Assembly (NCBI RefSeq): GCF_000801105.2
Contig: NC_079517.1
Span: 5,518,001 to 5,582,000, forward strand
Origin: Raphanus sativus
Taxonomy: Eukaryota > Streptophyta > Magnoliopsida > Brassicales > Brassicaceae
Direction of reading: 5' to 3'
Length of the DNA stretch: 64,000 nt
The notes beneath the pieces are model-generated. The model searched no databases and was not told where the DNA came from. It saw only the letters and a list, made by a program, of their open reading frames with translations. Positions 1 through 11,039 of the stretch are shown here, in pieces. Position 1 is the first letter of the stretch. Each line of letters opens with the position of its first letter. A program made the position numbers and the translations under genes.

Positions 1-505
1 TTGTCCCTGACTAATTAGAAAGCTTGATTAATTTGTTTTTTTATTTTCTTTTTTTCCTTTTCTTCTCTCCCTTCTAATTTTGTTTCATCTGTGGGGTTTA
101 AATAGATTAGATTCAGCTAAATACTAACAATAATAAAAAACATATAATTTATTTTACATATGCCATATTTTAAATTTTTTCAAACGGATATAAAAAATTT
201 CTTTGAAATGTGTAAGTTATTGTTAACGAACATGATGTTCTATTCTATATTACTTTTATAGAATAGTCCATGTTTATAACAAAATTCATATATTTGTGAT
301 AAATCTATATTTTTATTATGAATACAATATTTTTTGAAAATTTATAATCAACATTTGTTTCTTAAAACAATTTTTAAGAATATACAATTTCTTTGATATT
401 TCATTTTTCTTCTCCAGCAATTAACATAATCATGTATAATATATTGTAAACACTATAAATTACTATTTTATTTATAAACATAGTATAGTATATTATAATA
501 TTTTT
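1..505. other. A+T-rich intergenic DNA, nothing recognised
   Basis: Very A+T-rich sequence with many short poly-A and poly-T tracts. I see no open reading frame of note, no RNA gene and no element termini. Confidence 0.5.
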
Positions 506-1045
506 TCTCCCTGTTATGGGAGATGGTTTGGGTTTAGGGTTTGGGTTAAGAGTTTACGGTTTGGGTTTAGGGTTTACGGTTTGGGTTTAGGGTTTAGAGT
601 TTGGGTTTATGGTGGTTTAGGGTTTAAGGTTTAGATTTTGGGTTTAGGATCTACGGTTTGAGTTTAAGGTTTAGACCTTCAAGATTAGGGTTTGAATAGC
701 GCCGTTATGGGCGATGGTTTTGTTTTACAATTTAGGTTTAGAGTTTGGGTTAAGGGTTTGTGGTTTGGGTTTAAGGTTTAGAGTTTGGACTTAAGAGGGT
801 TTAGGGTTTAGGTAGCTCCGTTTGGATTTACGGTTTGGATTAAGAATTTGTGTTAAAGATTTGGGTTTAAGTTTTAGCGTTTGGGTTTAGAGTTTGAGTA
901 GCTCCGTTATGGTTTACGGTTTGGGTTAAGAATTGGATTTATGGTATACAGTTTGGATTTAGGGTTTTGAGGGTCTATCGTTTGGGTTTATAGTTTATAG
1001 TTTGAGTTTAGAGTTTAAGTTTAGATAGCAGTTTAAGGTTTATTT
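506..1045. repeat. Degenerate telomere-like (TTTAGGG) repeat tract
   Basis: More than 500 bases are built from variants of the plant telomere heptamer in TTTAGGG orientation (GGTTTAGGGTTT, GGTTTACGGTTT, GGGTTTAAGG). A longer module is superimposed: a segment resembling TAGCTCCGTTATGGG recurs near 508, 698, 813 and 900, so the tract probably grew by tandem duplication of roughly 100-200-bp blocks. It is far too degenerate and internal to be a telomere. It may be one arm of the telomere-like foldback elements found elsewhere in the window, but I could not find terminal inverted repeats or a target duplication for it. Confidence 0.75.
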
Positions 1046-1111
1046 GGTTGTGTTTTATTATGTTAGTAACCAACATCAATTGTCATATTATTCTAAATGA
1101 AATATAGTATA

Positions 1112-4100
1112 CTAGGGTCGGCCCGCCCTACGGGCGGGATGTAAATTAGAAAATAATTTAAATAGTTATATATAATATGTAATCTTACTTGTTATTATTC
1201 TAAAATATAGATTTGTTGTTAAATTTTGTAAACGTTATTATTTGTAAAGACTAAATAATCTGGATGATTTTCCTTTAAGTAATTGATGCTCTAATTATAG
1301 TTGAGAGTTGGTTGTGGTATTACATATTTCTTTTAAATATAAAAAATTAAAAGAAATATTTTAATAAATTTACTTCAGATTTATGAATAAATTGAAAAAA
1401 ATATTAAAAATAAGTAATTAAATTCAACAAATTCCAATGAACTCTATGAAAATGTAAGAAGGTATCACTTTGATTTTTTCAATTTTCGATTTATTAATAA
1501 ATTTTAATTAAATTTATTAATTTATTTAAAATTTATTTAAAATTTATTTAATTTATTATTTTAAGTAAATAAAATTTATTTTAGTTTATTAATATTTTTA
1601 ATTTATTTTTTAGTAAAATTATTTTTAATTTATTAAAAATTATAATTTTATTCATTTATTTTGATTTTAATTTTTTTTGTTTTTTTCGTTTATTGTATAA
1701 GACAACGCGAGGAATGTAATTTTTAGTTTATTATTTAAGCTATATATTTTCTTCGTTGAAATTTTGTATGTTCATTTATTTGGCAGTGTGATATTTTTAA
1801 CTGGTTGTGTAGTTGGTCATGTGAAGACTACACCAGTATTTGAGTTTTATTGGTACGTTTGCATTATATTTGTATTTAGAAAATTAAATTTGGACGTCAA
1901 TTTGGTTCTGACACAACAAATATACCATCAAATGTCTTAACAAAAGTAGATTTTTACTGTTTGATGAAATAACCAAATGTATGTGTCTCCGTAATAATTT
2001 GTATTAAAGAGAAAGTTTTCGGTGATTAAAATTCTTATTATCTGCAAATACGAAACCCTGATACTGACTGAGTAATTTCTTCAAAAGAGGAGATGTTGCC
2101 CTGTAACGAATAACATCTAGTCCTTTATCAAAAAAAAAAAACGCATATCATCTAGTTAGTGTTTATTTTAAAAAGCAGATAGAGAAAAGTAAAATATGTA
2201 AAAAACGTTGGTCCTAACCTTTTGGTCTTGTAGATCCTTCAATATCTCCTTGTATAAAGGAGGTGTCTGAGATTCTTCTGGGTTTACTCCCGGGCCAGCC
2301 TGTGTAGTAAGTCAAACATAACTGAGGAATATGGTGGACAATTCTATGAAGTGTGGTAGTTACGTACCATGAGATGACCAGCTTCGTAGGCTCGCATGTT
2401 ATGGAGTTTGGTCATTTTTGCATCAAAACCAACAAATAGACCCTCATCGTGTCAGCAGCTATGCTCATTTCAACACGGTACCTGGATATCATAATTAAAA
2501 GATAAAGCCAAACCCAAATCCGTATGTGGGGTCTCTATTTGTTTTTTCTTTTGGAAAAAAAATTAAAGCCAAATTGTCTAATATACCTGAGCACACTAAT
2601 AGCTTTAGTGTTATTGCGGGGTACGCAAGTAAATGAGGAGACAGTTCGTTGGAGCTTCCTCGTGCACATGAAGCAGAAGACATAATACCATCCTCTTTCC
2701 ATCTAGATTCCAGTCACCTTTCCAGTACAGACAAATTTAATTTCCGTACATTGCAAACTCATGAGAATCACATACAGAGTATAAGCTTTCAGTACTTAAA
2801 ACAAATCAGAATGATGTACAACCTGAGGCTTGGTTGTGAGAGCTCAGTCAGCTCATATATGCTCAGTGAAACAACCTTGGCCTATCCCCTCAGCAAAGAA
2901 GTGCGGGGTTGTTCCAACTGTATCTAAAAGCCAGCCTACTGCGGTGCGAAATAGCACGTTAGAGGGCCTTATGTATCAATATCACAACAAACCGAAGATG
3001 GATGTAGTAACGTAGGAATCATCAAATACTTACTCGCTAAACAAAACCTCCCCTGCATGAGTCTCTGACGTGGCATTTAAGAACATACGGCCTAGAAAGA
3101 AAATAATACATGGTTGTTCCAAAAACATTTAGGCTGTCACATCACATTTAACCAAAAGAAGGAGAAATTGTAATTGTGAGACGCAGACATTGTCAATTTA
3201 AAATTTGAGCAAGAACTATACCTCCTATAATCCTAGGATTTATGCTAGATGCGACAACAACTCGCGGATCACTCCCAAACCCTCCAAGCTTGTGACTCAA
3301 ACAGGCTCAATGTCATAGACACGTCACTGCACAGGGGTAAAGAAAAATTTATTAGAAACTTCTATTGAAACGTTAAAGTCCTATGAGTTGAAGTAATGGT
3401 GGCTTTATATGATGCTGAGAATAACTTATTCATTTCCTTGGGGAATGTCACACACCTTCACATCAGTAGCTCACCAATAACGTCTGAGATGTGTTCAATA
3501 GTTTAAATATATTGGTTACAATGATAAGTCTGAGTCAAAAATCTAATAAGAGGATATATCTGGAAGTTGGGTGTTGGTGCTGGCTAGGCCAAGCTGGGAA
3601 TCAAGATCACGGAACCTGAAACGCTCTTCAAAACTGGGAGAAACGGGTGCGGTTAACGCATCAAAGTTAAGACATTGAACCGAAAAGTCAAAATGGTGTC
3701 CAAAAGTCTGAAGTTCTGATTGTATTGAACCACTACAAATCCGCTGAGAGTGAACATTGAACCAGCCTTAAGGTAGTTACTGAATGTAGCGAGCCGGCTT
3801 ACATTTACGGTGGCTGCCATGAGAGTAGACCGAAACAATTGTGTAAAAGAAAGAACCATCAACAAATGTATATCTAAATATCGCAGTGTGAAGAGATTCA
3901 ATAGATATCTGAATTGAAGATTTTTTAAAAACGATGAACATGATATGTAAGATCAGAACACCTGCGAAAACATAAATTAAACAATTCTAAATCTATAACT
4001 GTGATAAAAAAAAGCAATTCTAAATTTATGAATGTCAAGGCCAGCAAAGTGGGAAGACAATAGACTGGACATTTAAGATCTGAAAACCTCTGGAAACGTT

Positions 4101-4602
4101 TAAAGAAAAAAGAGATTAGTACGATGATTTCGAGAGTAGGGATGCTAACCTTCTTATACTCGAATCTCCACCGCCTTGCAAGAGCGAAGCTAACATTGAA
4201 TGTAGATTGTGGATGATGGATTTAAGGAAAATTTTAAGATGATGAATTCGTAACTGATAGATTTCTGGATCGGAGTGAAGAAGATGAGGCAACTGAATCG
4301 AAACCGGAGGGTGTAACTCGACGGAGAAGAAAGAAAGTGTTCAACTCATAATACAAAACGACGCGTTTATTGACTTGCTCTTTATTAGAATGGCTTCATA
4401 CAAAAGCCCAATAATCTTCATTATTTGCAAAGCCTAACACAGTCACCGTGAATAATCGAAACCCATAAACAAACCTGAATGAATAAATGAAACGCGAGAG
4501 TTCTTGCGTTTGGACGCGTGGCAGCACTGTAGAAGATAACTTTCCAGGCTGGCGATGATGTGGCTTCATGGGAGAGAAGCAACATTTTTTTATATAGATA
4601 GA
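1112..4602 (-). mobile_element. Non-autonomous Helitron carrying an RPA1-like gene
   Basis: Read on the minus strand, the element starts with TCTATCTATATAAAA at 4602 and ends at 1112 with a GC-rich hairpin (CCCGCCC-gta-GGGCGGG, plus-strand 1121-1137) followed by a short spacer and CTAG. The flanking bases are A (1111) and T (4603), as expected for insertion between A and T without a target duplication. The 5'-TC, 3' hairpin and terminal CTRR are the standard Helitron signature. Its length is 3491 bp. No Rep/helicase coding sequence is visible, but an RPA1-like gene fills the middle, and such genes are commonly carried by plant Helitrons. The 3' end is clear; the 5' end is assigned by the TC start and AT target and is somewhat less certain. 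Confidence 0.75.
2222..4200 (-). pseudogene. RPA1-like (replication protein A large subunit) pseudogene
   Basis: Minus-strand exons resemble RPA70-like single-stranded-DNA-binding proteins of plants. In order they are: an OB-fold/DUF223-like piece with KAGSMFTLSGF and NQNFRLLDT (about 3830-3650), FRFRDLDSQLGLASTNTQLP (about 3620-3560), SLFESQ then GGFGSDPRVVVASSINPR (about 3340-3228), RMFLNATSETHAGEVLF (about 3092-3035), SIYELTELSQPSLR (about 2870-2820), the C-terminal zinc-type segment CFMCTRKLQRTVSSF (about 2680-2590), EGLFVGFDAKMTKLHNM (about 2445-2371) and AGPGVNPEESQTPPLYKE (about 2304-2222). It is broken. A deletion near 3297 shifts the frame between SLFESQ and GGFGSDPR, apparently at an AAGCT microhomology, and one base is missing near 2448. 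The second CxxC pair of the zinc segment is also incomplete. Exon edges are approximate and the N-terminus is not clear. Confidence 0.75.
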
Positions 4603-5447
4603 TTTAGAGTGAAATTATTCGTGTGACTATACTATATACTGTGTAGTATAGTATGTCAATTTTATCTTTGGGATTTCAACATTATGTGCACGCGCTTGGA
4701 AGAAGATTTTGGTCATGTTTTGTGTAAATTGTTCCATCCATCTTGAATTACTGTAGTATGACTATATTCTTTATTCTTTTGCCTCTTATGAATATTCAGC
4801 AAATTCACCCAAAAGTAAATGAAATTATTTTATTTATAATAATACATTTCAAAACTGTTTACAAATTAAAAGGGTTTATAAATAATAAACTGGTTAACCA
4901 AACCTAAAGGCTAAACCTAATGAAAAAAAAAAAACTACATCAAACGGCTTGACCGTGTCTGTTTGCTCCTGGTGTCAGTTGGCCATCGCAAGCTTGACTG
5001 TAGGCATCGAGTCTTCTATGTAACACAGATCAACCCCCTTCGAGACTTGTTTCTTCTGTGTGGTTGCTTAATCAATTCTGTCTCTCAGTCTGCTACTTGC
5101 AAGTAATACGACTTCAAGAACAAGTCTGGCCCCTCTTAAGGTAGCTAAGTAAATTGGAACCGAATAAATAATCAGAAGCTAATCAGTAGCCTAAAGATTA
5201 CATGCATAGAGTAGATTATACTTACTCTTAGCATTACTTTGTGTCTGAACACATGCACAAGCTTGTTGGTATCTTCTCTATGATCATAATAACATTGCAA
5301 AAAGTACCAAGCTTTAGAGTTAACGAAAAGAAAATGAGAATCAAGTAATCAGTAACTAGTTATTGCAAATTTGTATGTATATCTTACCAAATGCAAAGCC
5401 ATTCCAAAAATTAAATAGTCACAGCCAACAGTTTTTCCTTGTATAGC
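4603..5447. other. Intergenic DNA, nothing clear
   Basis: No coding sequence is recognised. A short perfect inverted repeat (ACTATACTA and TAGTATAGT arms, about 4628-4654) lies just outside the Helitron 5' end. It is too short and A+T-rich to interpret. Confidence 0.4.
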
Positions 5448-6119
5448 TTAAACAAGCTCATCGTACAGGTCTGTTCCCTCCTAAAAGCATAAACACAAAA
5501 TAGCATAGATATAAATATACATATGCAAAAACATAAGAAGAAGAAAGAAGTATAGATTCACATTTTGGATAGATGCAAGGGTGTCAGACTCAACATTACC
5601 CACATAGCTTGCCTCATATAGGCTTGAGGGAACAGTTGAAACCTCAGCTCTTCCATCCTCTGTTCTGGGCTGCATATTAGACCTACTCAATATTAAGACA
5701 CTCTTATCAAAGGACAAACCTTTATCATTTGTATGTATTATGTATACAAGAACTCTAAAACGTTTTCCTAAAAGGTGCAAAAAGTAAAAAAAAGCTGCAA
5801 AAAGTAAAATTTAGAGCCAACTTTATATAAAAATAAAAATCTAAAGAAAAGATGAAAACATTACCAATTTAACAACTCTGAGCTGATGAGAATTGAAAGC
5901 CTTGAGAGTGAGAGCTGGACGCATGTGATAGAACACAGTTTCAGTACTCTGCGTAGACCCATGTGAAGACTCAGAAGAGGCGTTCGGACCATATAAGAGC
6001 TCAGACCGCCACTCATTCAGCTTTTTCTTCATCCTTTCAGAAAAAAGTAGATCCACCAAGCGCACCAACTTGAAATGCTCTGTTTCAGCCACACCCTCCT
6101 TATCGTCAAATAATAGCAT
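5448..6119 (-). CDS. Unrecognised small three-exon gene, 131 aa
   Basis: I do not recognise this protein. On the minus strand, exon 1 (6119-5865) begins MLLFDDKEGVAETEHF and contains a charged helical stretch ending in AFNSHQLRVVKL. Exon 2 (5669-5562) reads PRTEDGRAEVSTVPSSLYEA and onwards. Exon 3 (5480-5448) ends EGTDLYDELV. All junctions are GT-AG and in phase 0, the three exons sum to 131 codons plus stop, and a TATA-like sequence (TATATATG on the minus strand, about plus 6286-6294) lies about 170 bases upstream of the ATG. The protein has no signal peptide or membrane segment. It lies just inside a Helitron 3' terminus at 6715, so it may be a captured host-gene fragment rather than a complete gene. 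Confidence 0.45.
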
Positions 6120-6299
6120 TTTCTTAACAGGGAAAGAGAGAAATTTTGTAGTGGAAAAAAAAATATATCAAAACTTCCTCAAAAGCCTAAGGAACTTCAC
6201 CTTTGAGAAGCAGATTGCAAAGAAGAGAAGCGGCAGAAATAAATGGCCTCGTCACGCCAGGAGGAGTCCGAGTTTGACGCCTCCCATATATACATAAAA

Positions 6300-6715
6300 T
6301 AAACTTTATTATATACTCTTATAGAATTAATAATCTGTAAAACTTATGTTAGTCTTTGGGTAAATTTATATTCACCTCCCTTGTAATATATATTTTAATG
6401 ATATATTTTATTGTCTGGAGTTTAATTTCCGTTACACATTCTTGTGGACATAATAGATGTTATATTAGTATATACGTAAATGTTTTAAAATTTATTTTAT
6501 GGTTTAAGAATTTTTTTTCTTATGACTAAATTTTTTTATGCATAAAAAATAAAATAAAATTTATTATCAAATATTTAAATGCATGAATATTTCTAATTTT
6601 GTTTACGCGATAACAAGTATTTATATTATGATGAAAACCTGTGTCATAATATTCAATTTATCATTATTAATATTTATTAAAATATGATGTCCGCTGATGC
6701 GGATAAAATACCTAG
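6300..6715 (+). mobile_element. Helitron 3' terminus, 5' end not located
   Basis: The sequence ends with a hairpin (TCCGC-tgat-GCGGA, 6690-6703), a short A-rich spacer and CTAG at 6712-6715, followed by T at 6716. This is the Helitron 3'-end pattern. The 5' end was not found, so the start given is only the edge of the A+T-rich stretch that leads into the terminus. The element may extend left across the small gene at 5448-6119. Confidence 0.5.
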
Positions 6716-6718
6716 TTA

Positions 6719-7016
6719 TCCATTATATTAAAACAGGAATACTGTCAATTATTGATATAGATGTGGTACAACTATTTTAATACAAATATTAATTTTTTTA
6801 TTAATTATTTAAAAAATATTATATAAAAAATACAAATATAAAAATTAAATTTAAAAAAAAAATATAAAACGAAAAATATAACTACCCTTAAAAGACCGGA
6901 TCAGTATCTTCGTGAAAATACCTTATATATATAATCAAATATATAAATCCAAGAATATATAAAGAACTTTCGAAAGAAAAAGAAAGAGAAAAATCCATTA
7001 CAATATTATTAGAACA
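6719..7016 (+). mobile_element. Second Helitron-like 5' terminus and flanking DNA
   Basis: Three bases after the preceding CTAG a Helitron-like 5' end begins, TCCATTATATTAAAACAGG, preceded by A. It resembles the 5' end of the complete Helitron at 7919. No matching 3' hairpin with CTAG was found for it, so it may be truncated or interrupted by the later insertions to its right. Confidence 0.4.
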
Positions 7017-7018
7017 TA

Positions 7019-7279
7019 CTTCTTCTGTTTCATAATAAGTGTCACTCTGAACTCATTTTCTTGTTACACAAAGAGTGTCATTTTACAATTTCAATGTAAA
7101 TTATACTAACTTTCAGCTGAAAATTAATTGCAAACTACATTGATTTTATAAATAATTTTATTTATCTAAAATACTATTGGTCAAAGAGGTATAATTAATT
7201 ACAACTTACATATATTTCAACAACTTTTTTAATCCGTGTGAAAAATGTCACAACAACACTCTTTAAGAAACGGAGGGAG
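7019..7279. mobile_element. Stowaway-type MITE
   Basis: Terminal inverted repeats CTTCTTCTGTTTC on the left and, as the reverse complement of the right end, CTCCCTCCGTTTC bound a 261-bp A+T-rich element. A TA dinucleotide lies on each side (7017-7018, 7280-7281). The CTCCCTCYG terminus and TA target duplication are typical of Tc1/mariner-related Stowaway MITEs in plants. It has no coding capacity. Confidence 0.8.
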
Positions 7280-7281
7280 TA

Positions 7282-7918
7282 ATAAAAACTAGAATTGACC
7301 AACAAGTTTTGGGAAACTAACAAAAACTAGAACATAATAAATAAAAACCATGACCAAAAATTGATACACAAAAAAAACTAACATTTAATAAAATAGTAAA
7401 AAAACAAGAAATATGCAAACACATCCAGCTTTTGTTTTCAGGAAATAGAGAAATACGCCTTGGATGTGAGTAAAAATAGATAATGTATTATCTTTGGTTT
7501 GTTTCTTTTTCTCTGATTAGTGTAAGCAACTAAATAGAGCTTGAAAACTTTTGTTAAAAGTGGTTAAAGGGCAGAGGCTCTAGAGTGTCCACCCTCGTCC
7601 TCGATATAACCGTACTTTCCCAGGTACTCTTGGTATCTAACAAATTAGAACTTTTTTTTATTTATTTTAGGTGACAAGGTTAATATACTTACAACATGAG
7701 CAACATGACTGTCTCGACTAATTCAAAATTATATCTAAAATCATAAATTTAACTACACGAAAAATATATAATTCAATAATAATAATAATTTATTTATTAA
7801 TATAAATTATAGGATGACTCAAAATATATTAATAAATAAAATACTTACTAACTGTTAAAATTTAGTTATTTTGTTAAATTTATATATATGCATGAGACTT
7901 CGTGATATTATCGTTATA
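7282..7918. other. Intergenic A+T-rich DNA
   Basis: No gene is recognised. The sequence is A-rich on the plus strand with no open reading frame of note. Confidence 0.4.
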
Positions 7919-9080
7919 TCTATCTTATTAAAACAGGAACATTACAACTTTTTTTAGGTGGATTTTTAAAAGTGGACCTCATATATTTAAATTAAATGTC
8001 TCATTCTTTATATATAATACGTACCATAGTCTAACTTTGTATTGATGTATTTCCTTAAATACAATTCTTCATTTTATCCATATTCCATATATGATTTTTG
8101 CATTTATTACATGTCGATTTAAATAAGATATATACTAAAATACTAAAAAATATTAATCGTTCTATAATTACCCTATACAATTCATTTTAAATTGGTCAGT
8201 ATATTTTCATTGGCCATATTAATTTTATTAGTACGAATAACATTAGGTAGATAAGTCATAGACACATACATAAAGATACGACTATTCTTATAACTACGTT
8301 GGGTCTAATCTACTTTCTAAAATAAATAACACATAGCTTCATATATTGTATAGAATATAGTAATATTGTATAGTATTATACTTATACAATAATACTAAAA
8401 ACAAACCAAACTGAAATATAATATATATCGAAAATGCTTTGAACCATTACACACAAAATATATTAGACCTAAGAGATAAAATTCGCTTTGAAATTACGTA
8501 ATAATTATTTTAAAAATTAAATTTCGTAATGTACAAAAAACATAAGTTTTATATAAAAAAACATAAGTTTTATATAAAATTTTGTGTTACAATAAAAAGA
8601 CACAACTCGTGCTTGCAAAATGTTATTTTTACATACGAAAGACAGTTTTGATATTGTTCTTTAAAACACAAAATTGAATTATACAAACTCGATGCTACAT
8701 AAAACTAAACAATATAGAATACATTTTAAAAATAAAACCCGTGCGGGTGCACATATGTTTATATAATATATAAATATATTATGTTACACATATTTTCATA
8801 TAAATAATACCCTAATGTAAGTTTTGTATGATAAATGTTGAAAATACAAAATATATAGCACTATATATTTTAAATAATACAGAAAAAATCTACTTTACGT
8901 TATTATAAAATTTAAAAATCAAATTTAGTAATTAAACACATTGCTTACTTAAACACATTAGTACACATTGTTATTTATCAAAATTTTATATTAATACACA
9001 TTGGCGATCATGTATAACATTTAGTAAAAACAAAGATAAAAAAAAATGACTCCCGCTCAGTCGAGCGGGTCATGATCTAG
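7919..9080 (+). mobile_element. Complete non-autonomous Helitron, 1162 bp
   Basis: The element begins TCTATCTTATTAAAACAGG and ends with a GC-rich hairpin (CCCGCTC-agtc-GAGCGGG, 9052-9069) followed by TCATGAT and CTAG at 9077-9080. The bases on either side are A (7918) and T (9081), so it sits in an AT target without duplication. The interior is A+T-rich and non-coding. A second internal palindrome (ACCCGTGCGGGT near 8738) could be the degenerate terminus of an older element. It has no Rep/helicase, so it would depend on enzymes supplied in trans. Confidence 0.85.
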
Positions 9081-9590
9081 TTAATATATGTAATTTGGAG
9101 TTATACACTGTAGTTTGATTTTTATTTCAATCTAAGCACAATATACTAAAAATATATTTACATATGTAAGATAACAACCAACCTAAATGCAAATAAGAAA
9201 GTTAATCAAAATTTTAACATAATTTTTTAAAAAATATTATAATATTCATATAAATAGATGCAATCTAATATATCCACATGATAACTAAATGGACTCTAAA
9301 AACAACAAAATCGACTATAGATATAACATTCTGAAATCATATGCATAGTTAAAGTAATATAATTTAATAATATAATATAATTTATAAATTAATTTTAAAA
9401 TAAAAATAAATGGCAATCAATTATTATAGTATATTTATTTTCAAAATTTTATATTCGTGTATAAGCATAAAAAAATCACCTAGTTTTAAAGTAAACAATC
9501 ACAGCCGATCCTAGCAGTAAGCGAATGAAGCAATTGCTTGTGGCCGTTTATTATATCATTAAGTTTTGGGCACATAATTAACAAATTCTC
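9081..9590. other. A+T-rich intergenic DNA
   Basis: No coding sequence, RNA gene or element terminus is recognised between the Helitron and the LINE target duplication. Confidence 0.4.
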
Positions 9591-10681
9591 ATTAGTCCAG
9601 TGTTTTTTTTTTTTTTTGAACTGAATTTTGCATATAAATTAAAAGAGAAAAAGTAGCAAAAGCAGCCAGAAGCCCACTTTAATACAACCCATCCAGAAAC
9701 TCATTAGAACCTAATTGCCCTTAATAATGAAAGCCCAAAAGGAAAAAAGAAAAAAGAAAAAAGAAAAAAGAAAGAAGCCCAAGCCTCCTTAGTCTAGCAA
9801 ATGAAAAGAGACGAGAACAAAAGAGGAAAATGAAAAACGAGAAAACCCTAAGCAGAGAAGAAGAAAAAAGGAAATAAAACAGAGGGGGGGGGGGGTGATC
9901 ACGATGGGAACAAGGTGAACCATAGTTGACTCAGATCACTGGCGAGAGCGCTGCGGTGTGGTCGAAGGGATGAGATGCGGTTTCTGATGATGATGGCTAT
10001 CCGCTTGATGATCCGATCCTGAGAGTGATAAATTCGGCGATGGAGGCGATTGTTGCGTTCCCACCAGAGTTCGTAGATCGTAGCTTGCCAAGCGAGGGTG
10101 GAGAGGTAAATCTTCTGCTTGTTCCCGGTCTGAGACAGGAGAGAGTGAGTTGTGTCTTCCCAAGAAGAAGACTGTGGAGTAAGGCCGAGACCTGCAGCAA
10201 AATGAGACCAGACAGCTGAAGAGTAGGAGCAAGAGAGAAATAGATGGTTCCTTGATTCGCTTTCTCTATTACAGAGGAGGCACATCGAGTCTGTTTGAAG
10301 ACCCCAAGACAGCAGCCGATCTCTAGTAGGACTTCGGTTCAGCAACATTAACCAGGCTAGCGTCATATGCTTAGGGATCCCATTCTTGATCCAGATCAGA
10401 GAGTACCATGGCACGTTGGGGAGTGGTTCAAGCAGAGAGCGGTATACTTGAGCACTTGAGAATGATTTTTGCGCTTTGCCATTGACGAGCCACAGGGGAG
10501 AGCTTGGAGAGTCAGAAAGGGAGATCGTTGTGAGATGGATGAGTAGTTCTTCAATTTCCGGAGATCTCGCAGACTGGATTCTCCATCCATCGTCTCTCCA
10601 AACATCTATCACCATGGCGCTAAGCGGGACACCGGTGAGACGAGGCCCATTGTTACCCACAAAAGCAATTAGTCCAGTGTT
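9591..10681 (-). mobile_element. 5'-truncated LINE retrotransposon with 14-bp target duplication
   Basis: The direct repeat ATTAGTCCAGTGTT occurs at 9591-9604 and again at 10668-10681. Between the copies (9605-10667) the minus strand ends in a poly-A tail, seen as a plus-strand T run at about 9605-9618. It carries the 3' part of a LINE ORF2. Element length, orientation and tail fit target-primed reverse transcription that stopped early. An 11-base G run lies near 9884-9894 in the 3' untranslated part. Confidence 0.92.
9899..10667 (-). CDS. LINE ORF2 C-terminal fragment with zf-RVT domain
   Basis: An uninterrupted minus-strand reading frame encodes the last 250 or so residues of a plant non-LTR reverse transcriptase polyprotein. 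It includes a segment of the form WLVNGKAQKSFSSAQVYRSL, then WIKNGIPKHMTLAWLMLLNR, and the zinc-binding motif CLLCNRESESRNHLFLSC (C-x2-C...H-x4-C type), followed by LWWERNNRLH. These are hallmarks of the reverse-transcriptase zinc-binding region. The reverse-transcriptase and endonuclease domains are absent because the element is 5'-truncated at the target duplication. The frame has no stop or frameshift, so the insertion may be fairly recent. It is not a host gene, and the first ATG is not a real start. Confidence 0.85.
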
Positions 10682-11039
10682 AACACTCTTATATCTTACT
10701 TTCTTCGGTTCATGGGTTCGACCACCAGTGATTCCAGTTTAAGCCACACTTTTCTCTTTTGCTTATCGTCTTAAATGTTCTAGGACCGGCTCTGTGAACA
10801 ACAATCATGGTCACAACCAATGATGAAAGTTTGTTCTCTCATTTCCATCCTAGGGTAAAATTTTATGATATGACTATTTGTTCTCTCGTTCCGGTCCTAG
10901 TGTAAAACTTTACTCAGCCATTCTCTTCATTTCTCGACACTATTTAACCTTGCAAGAAAGATAGGATCGGCCGTCCAAGGACGCGGGAAGGAATATGATT
11001 TTTGAAACAAATTAATATTTATACTTCTCTGTTAAAAAA
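10682..11039. other. Upstream part of the RRM-gene duplication unit
   Basis: No gene here. The segment around 10910-11000 (CAGCCATTCTCTTCAT, then CTATTTAACCTTGCAAGAA) is repeated near 22540-22590 upstream of the second RRM gene. It therefore belongs to the duplicated unit containing the two RRM copies. Confidence 0.55.
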
